Of a DNA stretch of 64,000 bases, positions 1 through 9,689 are shown in pieces. A program made the position numbers and the translations under genes. Where the stretch lies: positions 2,501 through 66,500 of the forward strand of contig JAQGDQ010000229.1 in assembly GCA_030141605.1 (NCBI GenBank). The letters run 5' to 3'. The stretch comes from Tubiluchus corallicola. Its lineage: Eukaryota; Priapulida; Priapulimorpha; Priapulimorphida; Tubiluchidae. The first letter of the stretch is position 1; each line of letters opens with the position of its first letter. The notes under the pieces are model-generated. The model did no database searches. It was given only the letters and a program-made list of their open reading frames with translations, and was not told the DNA's origin.

Positions 1-535
1 ATAACAGAATGAAGCCCCTGGTCATTCAATCGCTCAGCCTTTGCCCACCTGTCTCTGTTGCAGAATTTGATCATGCAATATCAGCCAAAAGGCTTCAATT
101 CATCTGAAGATGAAGACTGTGCTCAGTACAATAATTACAACAGGTGAAACGGTTTTAGAAATGCTATTAAAGACAACTATACAAGAAAAATTAACATGGT
201 TGTAAGTTACGCATAGGCTATAATGCCGCTATATCATGAAGAAGTAACAGCCTGACTACAAAAATTATTATTTTTCTTGTTTGTAAGCGTCGTGATTTTC
301 AAACACAATTCAATTTTTAACTAATCGTTGTGTAAATAAAAATTTCTTTTGTTCTCTTTTCTTTTGAAATGCAGCGTTATTGCGTGCTTTATGAAGGCCT
401 GCAAAACTGCAAAATTTAAACTAATATATACTTTAAGGTTCATTACCCTGTCAAAGTATAGTATTATCCTATCTTAATGTAGAAAATAAAACATGTTATT
501 CGTTTAACACATTTAAACGTTCGCTTGGCCAGAAT
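1..535. other. AT-rich non-coding stretch
   Basis: I see no gene, repeat or motif cluster here. The sequence is unique-looking and AT-rich with only short open frames. Confidence 0.6.
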
Positions 536-539
536 AAGA

Positions 540-770
540 CTTGCCACATAGCTTTAAATGACAGAATATGCGCCGGCTTCCTTATGCACAGCACATGACC
601 ATTATGTCAGCAGATTCCTGCGAAGTCACGGGCGTAAAAACGTCAAGTGAATAACGTGTGTTTATATCAAAGAGTGATCAAAGGCTCTAAGAGGACAAAC
701 CATCAAAGCGCTCGTGATTTTACCAGTTAGCTTCCCTTTCATGTGCTCGTGACTTCGCTGGCTTCTCGCA
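540..770. promoter_or_regulatory. candidate enhancer island with TCF/LEF-like sites
   Basis: This GC-richer, non-repetitive block sits in AT-rich DNA. Three ATCAAAG(A/G/C) words lie within 45 bp (666-673, 677-684, 702-709); the middle one, ATCAAAGG, fits the TCF/LEF consensus for Wnt-responsive elements. No credible coding frame covers the block. The enhancer role is inferred from composition and motifs only; conservation is untested. Confidence 0.35.
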
Positions 771-958
771 AAGCACTACTAGCCCGAAGCCCATCCAGAC
801 TCGTTTGATGTTGCAGGCAATAGCATTAATCTTGTGGTCTGACAGTCACGGCTGACTGGCTGAAATGTTCGAAACATACCAAACAGTTTCCGTGCGCAGC
901 AGATACCTTTGAAGTCACAAAATTCGTCAAAGGCTATGAAAAAGTGAGAGAGGAAAGA

Positions 959-1280
959 CTTGTCGTTATGACACCGTGAGTTCAACAAGCCGCGTAAGTG
1001 TGAGCGTTGCGTGGTGCCGTTTTTTCTTTCTTGAAAGATTTTCATACTCTCATAACACTAACTAATCGAAGTTGTTGTAAAAGCCCACATTACACAAAGC
1101 AAGAGTTAGGAGTTGTCATCATGACGCAGTGCGATACAAGCCACACAAAGTGTGAGAGCGTTGCGTGGAGATAGCGTTTTTGCTACTTGAAGTATTTTCA
1201 TGTTCCCATAATATTAACAAATCAAGGTTGTTATATAAGCCAACATCAACTACCAATAACAGTGTAATAATGCTAAAGAA
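959..1280. repeat. diverged tandem duplication, about 150-bp period
   Basis: The segment starting near 959 resembles the one starting near 1112. Both run from a GTCRTYATGAC-like start through a shared GTGTGAG(AG)CGTTGCGTGG block, a TTTTCAT-YYC-CATAA block and a GTTGTTRTAWAAGCC block. The copies have many substitutions and small indels. The second copy runs into the left arm of the foldback element at 1218, so both are probably part of one decayed mobile element. Confidence 0.6.
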
Positions 1281-1301
1281 GTCGCTGTAATTAATAGCAG
1301 T

Positions 1302-1332
<31 letters not shown>

Positions 1333-1398
1333 ATATTCTTTAGCATTATTACAGTGTTATTGGCAGTTGATGTGGGGTTTTATAACAACCTTGATTTG
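1218..1398. mobile_element. foldback element (MITE-like hairpin) around a (TA)n core
   Basis: The arm at 1218-1280 is the near-exact reverse complement of 1336-1398 (63 nt each, a handful of mismatches by eye). The 55-bp middle contains a (TA)n run at 1302-1324. The outer end reads CAAATCAAGGTTGTTATA. There is no coding capacity. Such an inverted repeat around a short loop is typical of foldback or MITE elements; the family was not identified. Confidence 0.75.
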
Positions 1399-2245
1399 TT
1401 TTTAAGTAAGGTTGAGTAGGCCTAGGAAGGCAACCAGAAAGTTCTGATATGACAGTAAATGACCCTGTATATATATATATTTCTCAGCATGATTTGTCAC
1501 AAAAGTACACATAAATTTTTAGTTAATACAGTAAATATTCTGTCTTAGTGAGACTAGAAAAATATTCAGAGTAACTAGAATTACGTAATCTTCTACGTTA
1601 ATAGCATTTTTATTGATGTTTGTGTCACTTGGAATAAATTGATTGTTATTAAAATAAATTGCATACAAATATCATTTTGTAGTGTGGTGGTGACCGAAAT
1701 CAGAAATGTTTTACGGTTACAGTTTAGCTCCTACCTAAGCTATTCCATATCGCTGCTGAATGCAAAACGTGACAAAATGTGAAATTTACAAAGGATAGGT
1801 TCTAACTTCAAGCCTTGGGTCAAGTGAATATAGTTCACGACAGAGAAACGCTCACCAATGGTAAACCATTAATACAAAAAGTGTGTAATCGTAGTTAATT
1901 TTTCGTTTGAAATATATTTAGTAATTATGCTGTCTAGGCAAAAGTGAAAGTGTCCACATTAGTTAGCCATTATTCCTGAAAAAAGAAACCATTAAATTTT
2001 TTCAACTCACATAGTACATCTCAACTGGCACTATTTCGGAGGAAAAACTTTAATTTCCGTTTGCGTGCAACTGTGTTGATGTAAGAAAATGGAAGCGTGG
2101 CTACACCTTTCCTACCATCACAAGGCCTGGGTGGAACCAAATATCAGAAGGTTGTTGTAGGCCCAACAACGTGACAGTTTGTAGAAACATTATTACAGCA
2201 AAGCCCAAGTTGTCAAATTAGTAGTTTAATCTTTTATCACCAGGG
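1399..2245. other. AT-rich non-coding stretch
   Basis: Apart from a short (TA)n run near 1466-1480, nothing specific is visible. Confidence 0.55.
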
Positions 2246-2249
2246 GTGC

Positions 2250-2525
2250 AGATTTGGTGTGTCGTTTTTTCAGACCGCCCACGCATTTGACCCTAACAAA
2301 AGGAGAGGGACCTCCTTTTAAATTACCACTGAATTACTGCCACAATCGGCTAATACAGCCCCTACCGTGTTCACGAATGTGGACAGAAGAATCCTAAAAT
2401 CCTGATTGACAGAGGCGGTGTCTTTGATCTCAGCGGCGCTTGAGAGAAGGAAAAAGTTTCCCCAGGGCGAATTTCGTGAGAGGCATCCCTGGGCTGAAAT
2501 TAGTTTCTCTGGCAACGTTTCTATG
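2250..2525. promoter_or_regulatory. candidate enhancer island with PBX-MEIS decamer
   Basis: A GC-richer block in AT-rich surroundings. It contains TGATTGACAG at 2403-2412, the exact PBX-MEIS/PREP heterodimer decamer used by TALE homeodomain proteins, and CTTTGATC, a TCF-like word on the minus strand, at 2422-2429. A 65-codon minus-strand frame covers part of it but resembles no protein family I know. The regulatory role is inferred. Confidence 0.4.
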
Positions 2526-3555
2526 CAGCGATAATAATGACAATGTTTAAGACAGAAATGACATGCATTAAAAATATATTAGAGTCTTAGATTTCCTACA
2601 TTTACATGTGAATAACGCAAAGTTACGCAATGAGGTTTCACCCAGTTAAATGTATTAATTTATGATTTCATCTTTTGTGCTACCTCCACGCGAAATCGAT
2701 TGTTTAGTAAAACTGAAAATAGTACCGTCATTGTATATTTTGTTACATTTTTGACAAAAACCGTTCAACGTTTCGACAAAAAAACATTTAGACAAGAGTT
2801 GCCATTTTACATGTACATGCATTTTTTCATCTAATGCAAATACAAGGCAGACGTGTTTTGTTTGCTTTTTATTGTTACGTAACAAATTATATTAGGTAGC
2901 CCAAAACATGTGCTAAGTTTTATCATAATATTATACGAAAAAAAGAATTTCTTACTTCTTTAAGGTGTATTTGATCGGTCTCAATCATGAATTTTTGCTT
3001 TTGGTTCCTCTGCATCAAACGGTTCTGTGCGACCATTGTACATTTTCTCTTTAAGGGAAGTCTAGATACTGTAATCTAGACCATTAAGCCTCCTTTATTT
3101 CTTGGCAACAAATCTTTATCAGTGGATGACAATGATGTAAACTGGTTGATTTCTTTTTTGTTTTACCCCACGTATTTTTTCTGGCATTTAATTTTTTAAC
3201 ATACAAACACTTTTCGGTCTTAACTTGAAAACCACTAAAACTATAAACTTGTAACTTTCGCTGCCAAAAGGTAATGCTGACTGAATCAACAACAATACCT
3301 CTAATATAACGCTGCGAAATTGCAGCTTTGTATTTCACTAGCTTCAAGAAATTATTGTAATCTAAACGTCGGCACATTTTTTCTGTGCTATCCGACATAA
3401 TGACAATATTGTTCTTACATAAAATGCAACAAAACATGTAATCAGGGTAATTTTTTCAGGTCTCCTCAACAATACCTTTGGCAAGGCGATTGCAAGATGA
3501 AATCATAGGCTACAGCTGACTGGCTTCTAGTCTTCTACAACTTTCAAGGTTGTAA
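2526..3555. other. AT-rich non-coding stretch
   Basis: A 117-codon minus-strand open frame (3084-3437) is present but is lysine- and serine-rich and unrecognisable. I see no splice-flanked exon and no repeat. Confidence 0.5.
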
Positions 3556-4070
3556 ATGTTCCTTAGCTTTAGAAACTAGTTCCAGTTCCAAGTTTTCTGA
3601 TAAAAAGAACTAGTTCTGCAGTTCCAAGTTCTTCTGTGACAAAAATTGCATTAAATTCCTAGTTCCTCATTTTTTTAGAAAAAGAACTAGTTCCGGCTCG
3701 AGTTCCTTTGTACAAAAGTAACCTTATTCAGTTCCTTTGTGTTTGTGTCTCTTATGCACAGAATTCTCTGCCGTAAATGACCTAAAATAGGCGGTGTTCT
3801 TAAATGATCCTGTAAAGCTACTTTTGGTGTTTTTGTAAGGCATCTAACCAAAAAAAGACGAACATGTCAAAAACGTGAAAATTAGAAAAGTTAACTCCAG
3901 ATGGAACTTGGAAAGGAACTCATTTTACTTACAGTTTCACTACGACAAATGAAACTAGTTCCATTTCCAAATTCTACTTTCTTACAACGAACTATAGTTC
4001 CAGTTCCAAGTTCCTGGAAAAGGAACTAGCTTCCAGGGACTTCATTTCATGAACTAAGTTCCTTCAGGCC
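3556..4070. mobile_element. AGTTCC-rich direct and inverted repeat block, probable DNA-transposon remnant
   Basis: The words AGTTCC, GGAACT, GAACTAGTTC and CCAGTTCCAAGTTC recur at least fifteen times in both orientations in about 500 bp, often as short palindromes, and then stop abruptly. Dense subterminal repeats of a 6-12 bp word in both orientations are known from non-autonomous hAT-type transposons. I could not define clean terminal inverted repeats or a target-site duplication, so the class is a guess. Spacing of the GAA and TTC units does not fit heat-shock elements. Confidence 0.5.
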
Positions 4071-4187
4071 TACGGGCCTAAGATTTTGGTTTCAGTTCGT
4101 ATATAGTTTGTTCTGTGTATTTGTTCGAAGGCATTAATAAATGCGAAATATGATGAAATACAATAACATTAATGTCCCTTTAGTTAA

Positions 4188-4260
4188 GGATGAATATGAT
4201 GATTATCATGATGACGAGATGTTGATGATGATGATGATGGTGATGACGATGACGATGACA
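4188..4260. repeat. degenerate (GAT)n/(GAC)n microsatellite
   Basis: Imperfect GAT/GAC triplets; the central part is a pure GAT run. The histidine-rich frame on the minus strand is a product of the repeat. Confidence 0.9.
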
Positions 4261-4299
4261 AATCTCTACTAATATGTATAATCTACAACAAATATTACA

Positions 4300-4640
4300 C
4301 AATATGTTACACGTGTGCACTTCGCCAGAAAAGCACTTTACACGCACACGAAGGAGGGAGTGGGAGCGGCAGAAAGAACAGCCGTTTTCGGTCTCTTTTG
4401 CTGTCAATCTCCGTTAGTTTGAGTGATAGCTCACAGGATGCGCTTCAAAGCCGAGAATGTTCTCTGATGGATTTCTTTCTTGGCCATCCATCTTTTGCCG
4501 TCGGTAGAGTTGTTCTTACTCAGCTGTCAGCGTTGATAACCGTCAGATTCAGCAAGCCCACGTGTTCAGTTGCATCACAAGCTCCTGATGTGCCAGATGA
4601 GGAATTTTATCTTTACTCAACGCTGTTGGAAATTAAGTAT
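4300..4640. promoter_or_regulatory. candidate enhancer island
   Basis: A GC-richer, complex block with a near PBX-MEIS site on the minus strand (CTGTCAATCT near 4402, one base off the decamer), a CAGCTGTCA E-box/MEIS overlap near 4521 and a CACGTG core near 4560. A 97-codon plus-strand frame (4398-4691) crosses it but matches no family I recognise. Regulatory role inferred. Confidence 0.33.
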
Positions 4641-5249
4641 GCACTGGAAAAAAGAAAACTAATATTAAGGTTAAATTATTTACAATATTAATGTAAAGAT
4701 TATCGTTAATGCGGGTTTGTACCACAATTGATATTAAGGTTATTAAGAAGGCGCTCACAGTGCTTAAAGTTTGTTGTTAAAAGATGTCGGTACAGTCGCC
4801 ACTTGGCACGTGCACCATGTTCAGGTACTAACAATAAGCTGTGTTGTCAGTTACTAAAACTATTGGTACTTTATGGTGAATATTTTTTGACTAGCATATA
4901 TATCGCATTAACCAGGTTAGGGATTTAAGGAGACACTAGTACTCACACTGCTTAAATTTCATTCTCAAAAGGTGTAGCCACTTCCCTCAAAAAACCATAT
5001 TATATTGATACAAGTAATAATACCCGTGTTGCCAATAAAACTATATTGATAAGTGTTTTTTTGTATGATCTATATGGCATAATTTGCATTAACGGTTTAG
5101 AAACTAGTTTTGGTTAGAGGCAGGTTCATAATATGTTTAATTCACGGCAAAAATTGTAAATACACGTGACTCAGCTAAGAAAAACTTTGTGCTGGCATCT
5201 ACTGGGACTACATGAAACTAATTGAAGCAAGTGTATATTTTACTTTAAC

Positions 5250-5325
5250 CGGCTATATAGCTCAAGGTAGTGTGCTCGCTTTTCATCCGGAAGGTCGCAG
5301 TTTCAACTCTGAGTCTTCCCAAAAA
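5250..5325 (+). mobile_element. tRNA-derived SINE fragment
   Basis: A TAGCTCAAGGTAGTG segment resembles a polymerase III A box; about 30 nt on, GTTTCAACTCT (5300-5310) resembles a degenerate B box. The layout is that of a tRNA-like SINE head, not an intact tRNA: stems do not pair convincingly. Confidence 0.55.
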
Positions 5326-5329
5326 CTTT

Positions 5330-6080
5330 AAATAATGTTCTGCTGGTTTATCAAAGTGACACGCGGGTAATAATAATTGGGTCCGACTTGGAAATAAGTA
5401 CTGAGTTACTCAAATGAGTATTGAGATACCTACTTATTATTATAACTATCACTGCGTGCATTGAATATATTTTTGTTGAAAAAGCACCAAGACTTTTCCT
5501 TCTCATCATCGTCAGCCTCTCCTTTCCTGTTGTCTGTTCTCCTCTTTTGCTGAAATATCAACTAATTAGTTTCTTTGCCATCGTTTTACTTCCGCCTACC
5601 GGATGTTACATTCCTAGCCCAGTTGTGCTAAATGTAACTTTCTTTGTCGTCTAAAATCGTATGGGTTACCCCCATTTAAAAGCATTTTGATGTTGTTAAC
5701 ACGACACATGTCTGCACACAAAATTCTTCGTGTTGCTGGACCATAAAACTATTAATGAATTAATAGGCTTCCTACAGGCTACTTCACAGGACCCGCAAGA
5801 ATTTTACGCGTTTATGCACCGGCAGGTGGTCAACGCTGTAAATTTAACTAAAATCCATAAAAGCTGGATTTTAGTATACTAATGATAACATATCATCGTA
5901 AATGGCCGATAACCCAAGGTCGTTAAAACAGTCGTAAATATTATAGGGTTGGCAAGCTCTTACGTTTAATAGCAAAACGGAAGCGTTATTTGCAAAAAAT
6001 AGTAGGATAAGAATCTGTTATGAGCACTATAGTGAAGCGTTTGCAAAACTGCAAGAGCCCAGAAGAGTTGCAGGATATTT
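5330..6080. other. AT-rich non-coding stretch
   Basis: A 77-codon hydrophobic frame (5421-5654) has no recognisable domain and follows the T-rich composition. Nothing else is visible. Confidence 0.5.
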
Positions 6081-6086
6081 AATATA

Positions 6087-6536
6087 TCAGGTGGCCCAAA
6101 AAATATGCTGGCGTTTGGTTAAGATTTCATAAGAAGAAGATTACGGAAGCGCTTGAAAGTCACATGTTGCGTTTTCGTACAGACATCAAACATTTTAGGT
6201 CACAATTTTCAAGTGACTGACGACTACTGCCACGCCTGAAAATTTTTGTTCAGCAAGTAGTATAAATTAACTTTATGCTTTATAGATAATTTTTTGCAAA
6301 TTTCTTTGTTATGTTTTTCTAAGTTTAAGTGAGAACAGTAAAATAAACCCAACAAGCAAGTGACTTGTCTTTTCCTTTAAAAACCCCTTAAATTATAAAT
6401 TTTACGCTTTCACAGTCGAAAACTAATGTACTGTAGCATCACGTTGTGAAATTTCAACTTTGCTTCTATGAGGAAGGGCACTTGCTTCTATTATTATTGT
6501 AGTTCAAACTTTTGCACATTTTTCTGGGCCACCCGA
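6087..6536. mobile_element. mariner-like MITE, 450 bp
   Basis: The left end TCAGGTGGCCCAAAAAATAT and the reverse complement of the right end TCGGGTGGCCCAGAAAAATG form terminal inverted repeats, flanked on both sides by TA (6085-6086 and 6537-6538), the target site of Tc1/mariner elements. There is no transposase frame. A diverged relative starts at 55430 in the opposite orientation. Confidence 0.75.
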
Positions 6537-6539
6537 TAT

Positions 6540-7730
6540 ATGTTACATTTTAATAGTACGCTGTATAGATATTACAAACTGGGGAATTAACAGCGGTGTA
6601 GCTGTAAAAAATGATCGAGTCGAGTGGTGCTCCCCCTGAATTACACTCCAGGTGGAAAGCTGTCTGTGGAGGCTAACTAGAACACGACTGTGGAATCCTT
6701 TACCACTATAAGTGACCAAGGCCATTACTAACGTAAACGCGTTTTAAAATCAAGCTTACTTAGCAATCTGCTGAGAAAATAAAGGCCCTAAATTTCAATT
6801 CGTTTAGAACTGGTAATTTCTGATTTTTCCTTTTTTGCTGCACATTTTTAGTAAAGCAATTGTGAGTTCCTTGTCCACGTAATTTATTCTGGCTTTTGGA
6901 TAGTTTGCGAATGTTTTAAATATTGTCTTACAAATGTATAATGTTTAAACTGATTTACAGAGAGATCAGGTTTATGATCTTATTTTAATCCAGCACACGT
7001 AGTGCCATATTAATAACTTTGTGTTTCAATTACTATGATGTAAGTTGTTCTGCAGTTTATTTGTTTTGATTTCGTAGACCAGTTAAGAAGTATGATTTGT
7101 GCCACTTCGTTAAAGCTTTACCCAAAATATAAATCTTTATAACGAAATTGTAACAGCTATAATAATAACAATTGCTAATCAAAAAAATCATTAGCCAAAA
7201 TCTATAGGCCCATAGTTTTAATTTCTATGATCTTCATACTATGCTTTTAACTTTTGCCATACTCTGCTAAGGCAAAGGTTGAACAGCTCTGATTTGTTCA
7301 ATATTCATTCCTTTACTGTGTTTAATTTGATTTAAGAATTTTGATCCATCGCCAACAATAATTGAAATTTATGGTTTTCATCTTGTAATGCTAACGATGA
7401 TTTTCTAATTAATGAAGCCTCTATAAATGTAGTTTTCTCAGGCCCTGGCCATTAGTCCCACGCCAACGATTCCATATCTAAAACACCACTACACATATCA
7501 AGGTATGCGTATCGAAAGCATGGTGGCAGGCTACACGCGGATTCTCTTTTAAGGTAATCCGGTCACACACTACTTTCTTGCGCCAAAAATGTTCGTGTGA
7601 ATACACCAGGCGCCTTTTCCCATCCTGGATTCTCACACTATCTGTTGAGTTAAATTTACAATCTTGCAACACACATTTCCTTTCAGCAAGGCTGACAGGT
7701 CCCTGCTATAAATTTACTGTCTGTTGAAGT
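6540..7730. other. AT-rich non-coding stretch
   Basis: No supported feature; only short open frames on the minus strand. Confidence 0.5.
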
Positions 7731-7734
7731 CGCA

Positions 7735-8080
7735 TTAATCCCCGCTTCACTCGCCGCTGGCTCGGGCTTTGTCGGCACATTTCGCCATGACGTGTTTACG
7801 AGCAACCTTTGACCCGTTTGCTATAAACCTGTCGTTTCTTCTCCTCTTCTCACATGCGTAACAGATTTTGCCGAAACATAAATTGCCAACTTAATGGTAC
7901 TAGCTGTGATTTATTTATTACCGCGCTGTTTGCTGCGTGATGGGGCGGCGTTGTCTGTGCGCGGTCACGTGACGCGCAAGTGAATAAACCGCGCAGTTTA
8001 CGAGGAGATAAATCTAGCATGGTGCTGCTATTAAAGGTAATAAATTCTACTCGAGATCATTTGTCTCGCCAAGGAATTTA
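7735..8080. promoter_or_regulatory. candidate enhancer island with HOX-PBX, E-box and DR1-like sites
   Basis: One of the most GC-rich non-repetitive blocks in the window. Visible sites: a DR1-like nuclear receptor site AACCTTTGACCC (7804-7815), TGATTTAT (7907-7914, the composite favoured by PBX with posterior HOX proteins) followed by TTATTA, and the 10-bp palindrome GTCACGTGAC (7964-7973), an E-box of the USF/MITF/TFEB type. No open frame of note. Enhancer or promoter function is inferred; no TATA box or transcript start is evident. Confidence 0.42.
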
Positions 8081-8699
8081 ACTGCTTAAACTCGGACAAT
8101 TTTTCATTTATTTGCATGCTGTGGTAAGCATGTGGGGTGCGTGTCTTTAATACCTGCAGATTAAACTGATCTTCCACTTCAGAATTAAAATTTTAATTGC
8201 CTAATAGGCTAAAACTCCAGGCAGCAACGATTTGTTATCCGAGCATTAATTTTTTCAGTCAATAGATAGTAATATATTAATTCCAGGATCTGTCACAGTG
8301 ATAAAAAGATAATAACCAATTCTTTGTGTGGTGCAGCTGAACGAAGTTAAACTGGTCTATATAAGAATCGATTTTCTTTTAGTAATTTTTGACATTTAAG
8401 ACTTGGATTGTGAACACTTATGGGCGGCAAGCGTAAGAAGAAGCTACAAGCAAAAATTCGTTGGCGTCGTTGGGAACTAGTGATTCAGTGAAAAGTATCA
8501 CTAAAAATTTATCCCTGTAAGCAGCCCTGTCTTTTAGTAGGTACTAGAGGAAGGAGAGTGATTCCAAACGCTTGACTGAGCGATAGAGATAGATCGTTAC
8601 GCATCTATTTACGAAGCCTAGTCTGTAGCTCAGTCGCCTTTCTTCACCCCAATACATAATCATGGCTCAGCTCAAGGAAAGTAGGCCTAGGCTACCAAA

Positions 8700-8812
8700 C
8701 GTTCTTTATGAATGGTAAATGGCTCGATAAACCTCGACATGGGTGGGAATCAAACCCAGAACCTCTGAACCGGGAGCGAAGTGTCATAACCACTCAGCCA
8801 CTGCTCGCTCAA
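8700..8812 (-). mobile_element. tRNA-derived SINE, family S1 copy 1
   Basis: On the minus strand an A box TGGCTGAGTGG (8790-8800) is followed by a B box GGTTTGATTCC (8746-8756). The body then ends with a CGAGCCATTTACC-like segment shared with the copy at 14526. The head resembles a tRNA-Ser/Leu-type gene but acceptor stems do not pair, so it is a SINE and not a functional tRNA. Confidence 0.75.
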
Positions 8813-9029
8813 TCAATAGTATAGGCCTAATAGGCAATAATTTCAGATGCAGCAGTATTGCAAAACAGCAAATTATGATTATTATGGTTATATAGGTATA
8901 TATACTTTTTATTTCTAATGATTCTGAGTATAGATAAAAGTCTTATAACAAAACAGGCACAGGAATAGAGTTTCTCACATACAAACCAAATCTTGTTGAG
9001 TTTAATGAGGAAATAAGAAGGGTAACGTC

Positions 9030-9415
9030 TAAGTGAGAAACCCGAGGAGAAGGAATGTCGGAACAGGGGTGTTGCTGGACCTATCTCATCAATAGATCAG
9101 CTGACTGGATCAACACGAACGGAGTTTGGAACTTGGAACAGCAGATTATTTAATGTCTTGAGCCATAGGCGTTGTTGTGAAATCACCATCCGCGGCTCTC
9201 CGACATCACGCACGGCTGGAATCATCAACAGTGCGCAAAACCGAACGGCTCTTTACACAAACATTTCAATATTTTTCACTTTTGTACGATCAGGGTGCCG
9301 GGCGGTGAATAATAAACAGGCGGCTCGTGAGCGAAGGGCCCCGACAGCTTCACTGCCAGTTGTCATAACAAAACGTCATTTTTTGCCGCCTGGCGGCCGC
9401 TTTGTTTAACACTAT
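9030..9415. promoter_or_regulatory. candidate enhancer island
   Basis: A GC-rich block of about 385 bp with E-box CAGCTG (near 9099), GC-rich segments near 9190-9230 and 9295-9405, and an abrupt return to AT-rich DNA after 9415. An 83-codon plus-strand frame (9158-9409) is arginine-rich and unrecognisable, and I treat it as chance in GC-rich DNA. Regulatory role inferred. Confidence 0.38.
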
Positions 9416-9649
9416 ACCGTAAACTGTCTGTACGGAAAGATTTGTAACAAGTTATTAGGTTATTCTTCTGAGGTGTGCCTACTTGTGACTTTTCTAGGAT
9501 GGTAGAAATGCGACGTGGTTATTATAGCTCACAACTTACTAGTTAATTGTTTATTATGCTTAATGCTCGGCTAAAATTAAAGCAGTTCACCCAATGAGTC
9601 TAGGTCGTATTACTGTCCCAAAACCATTGTTTTCACGCCTACGAATTGC

Positions 9650-9684
9650 AAGGCCTACTGGTCGCTCAATTTTCAGTAGGCCTT
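9650..9684. repeat. perfect 11-bp stem hairpin
   Basis: AAGGCCTACTG (9650-9660) pairs exactly with CAGTAGGCCTT (9674-9684) around a 13-nt loop. The arms contain the AGGCCTA word seen elsewhere in this genome. Function unknown. Confidence 0.7.
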
Positions 9685-9689
9685 CTAAA

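Noticed and set aside
3556-4070. AGTTCC/GGAACT block as heat-shock elements
   Set aside because: GAA and TTC cores are four bases apart in GAACTAGTTC, not two as heat-shock elements require.
9158-9409. 83-codon arginine-rich frame
   Set aside because: Lies in a GC-rich block where stop codons are rare by chance; no family resemblance.
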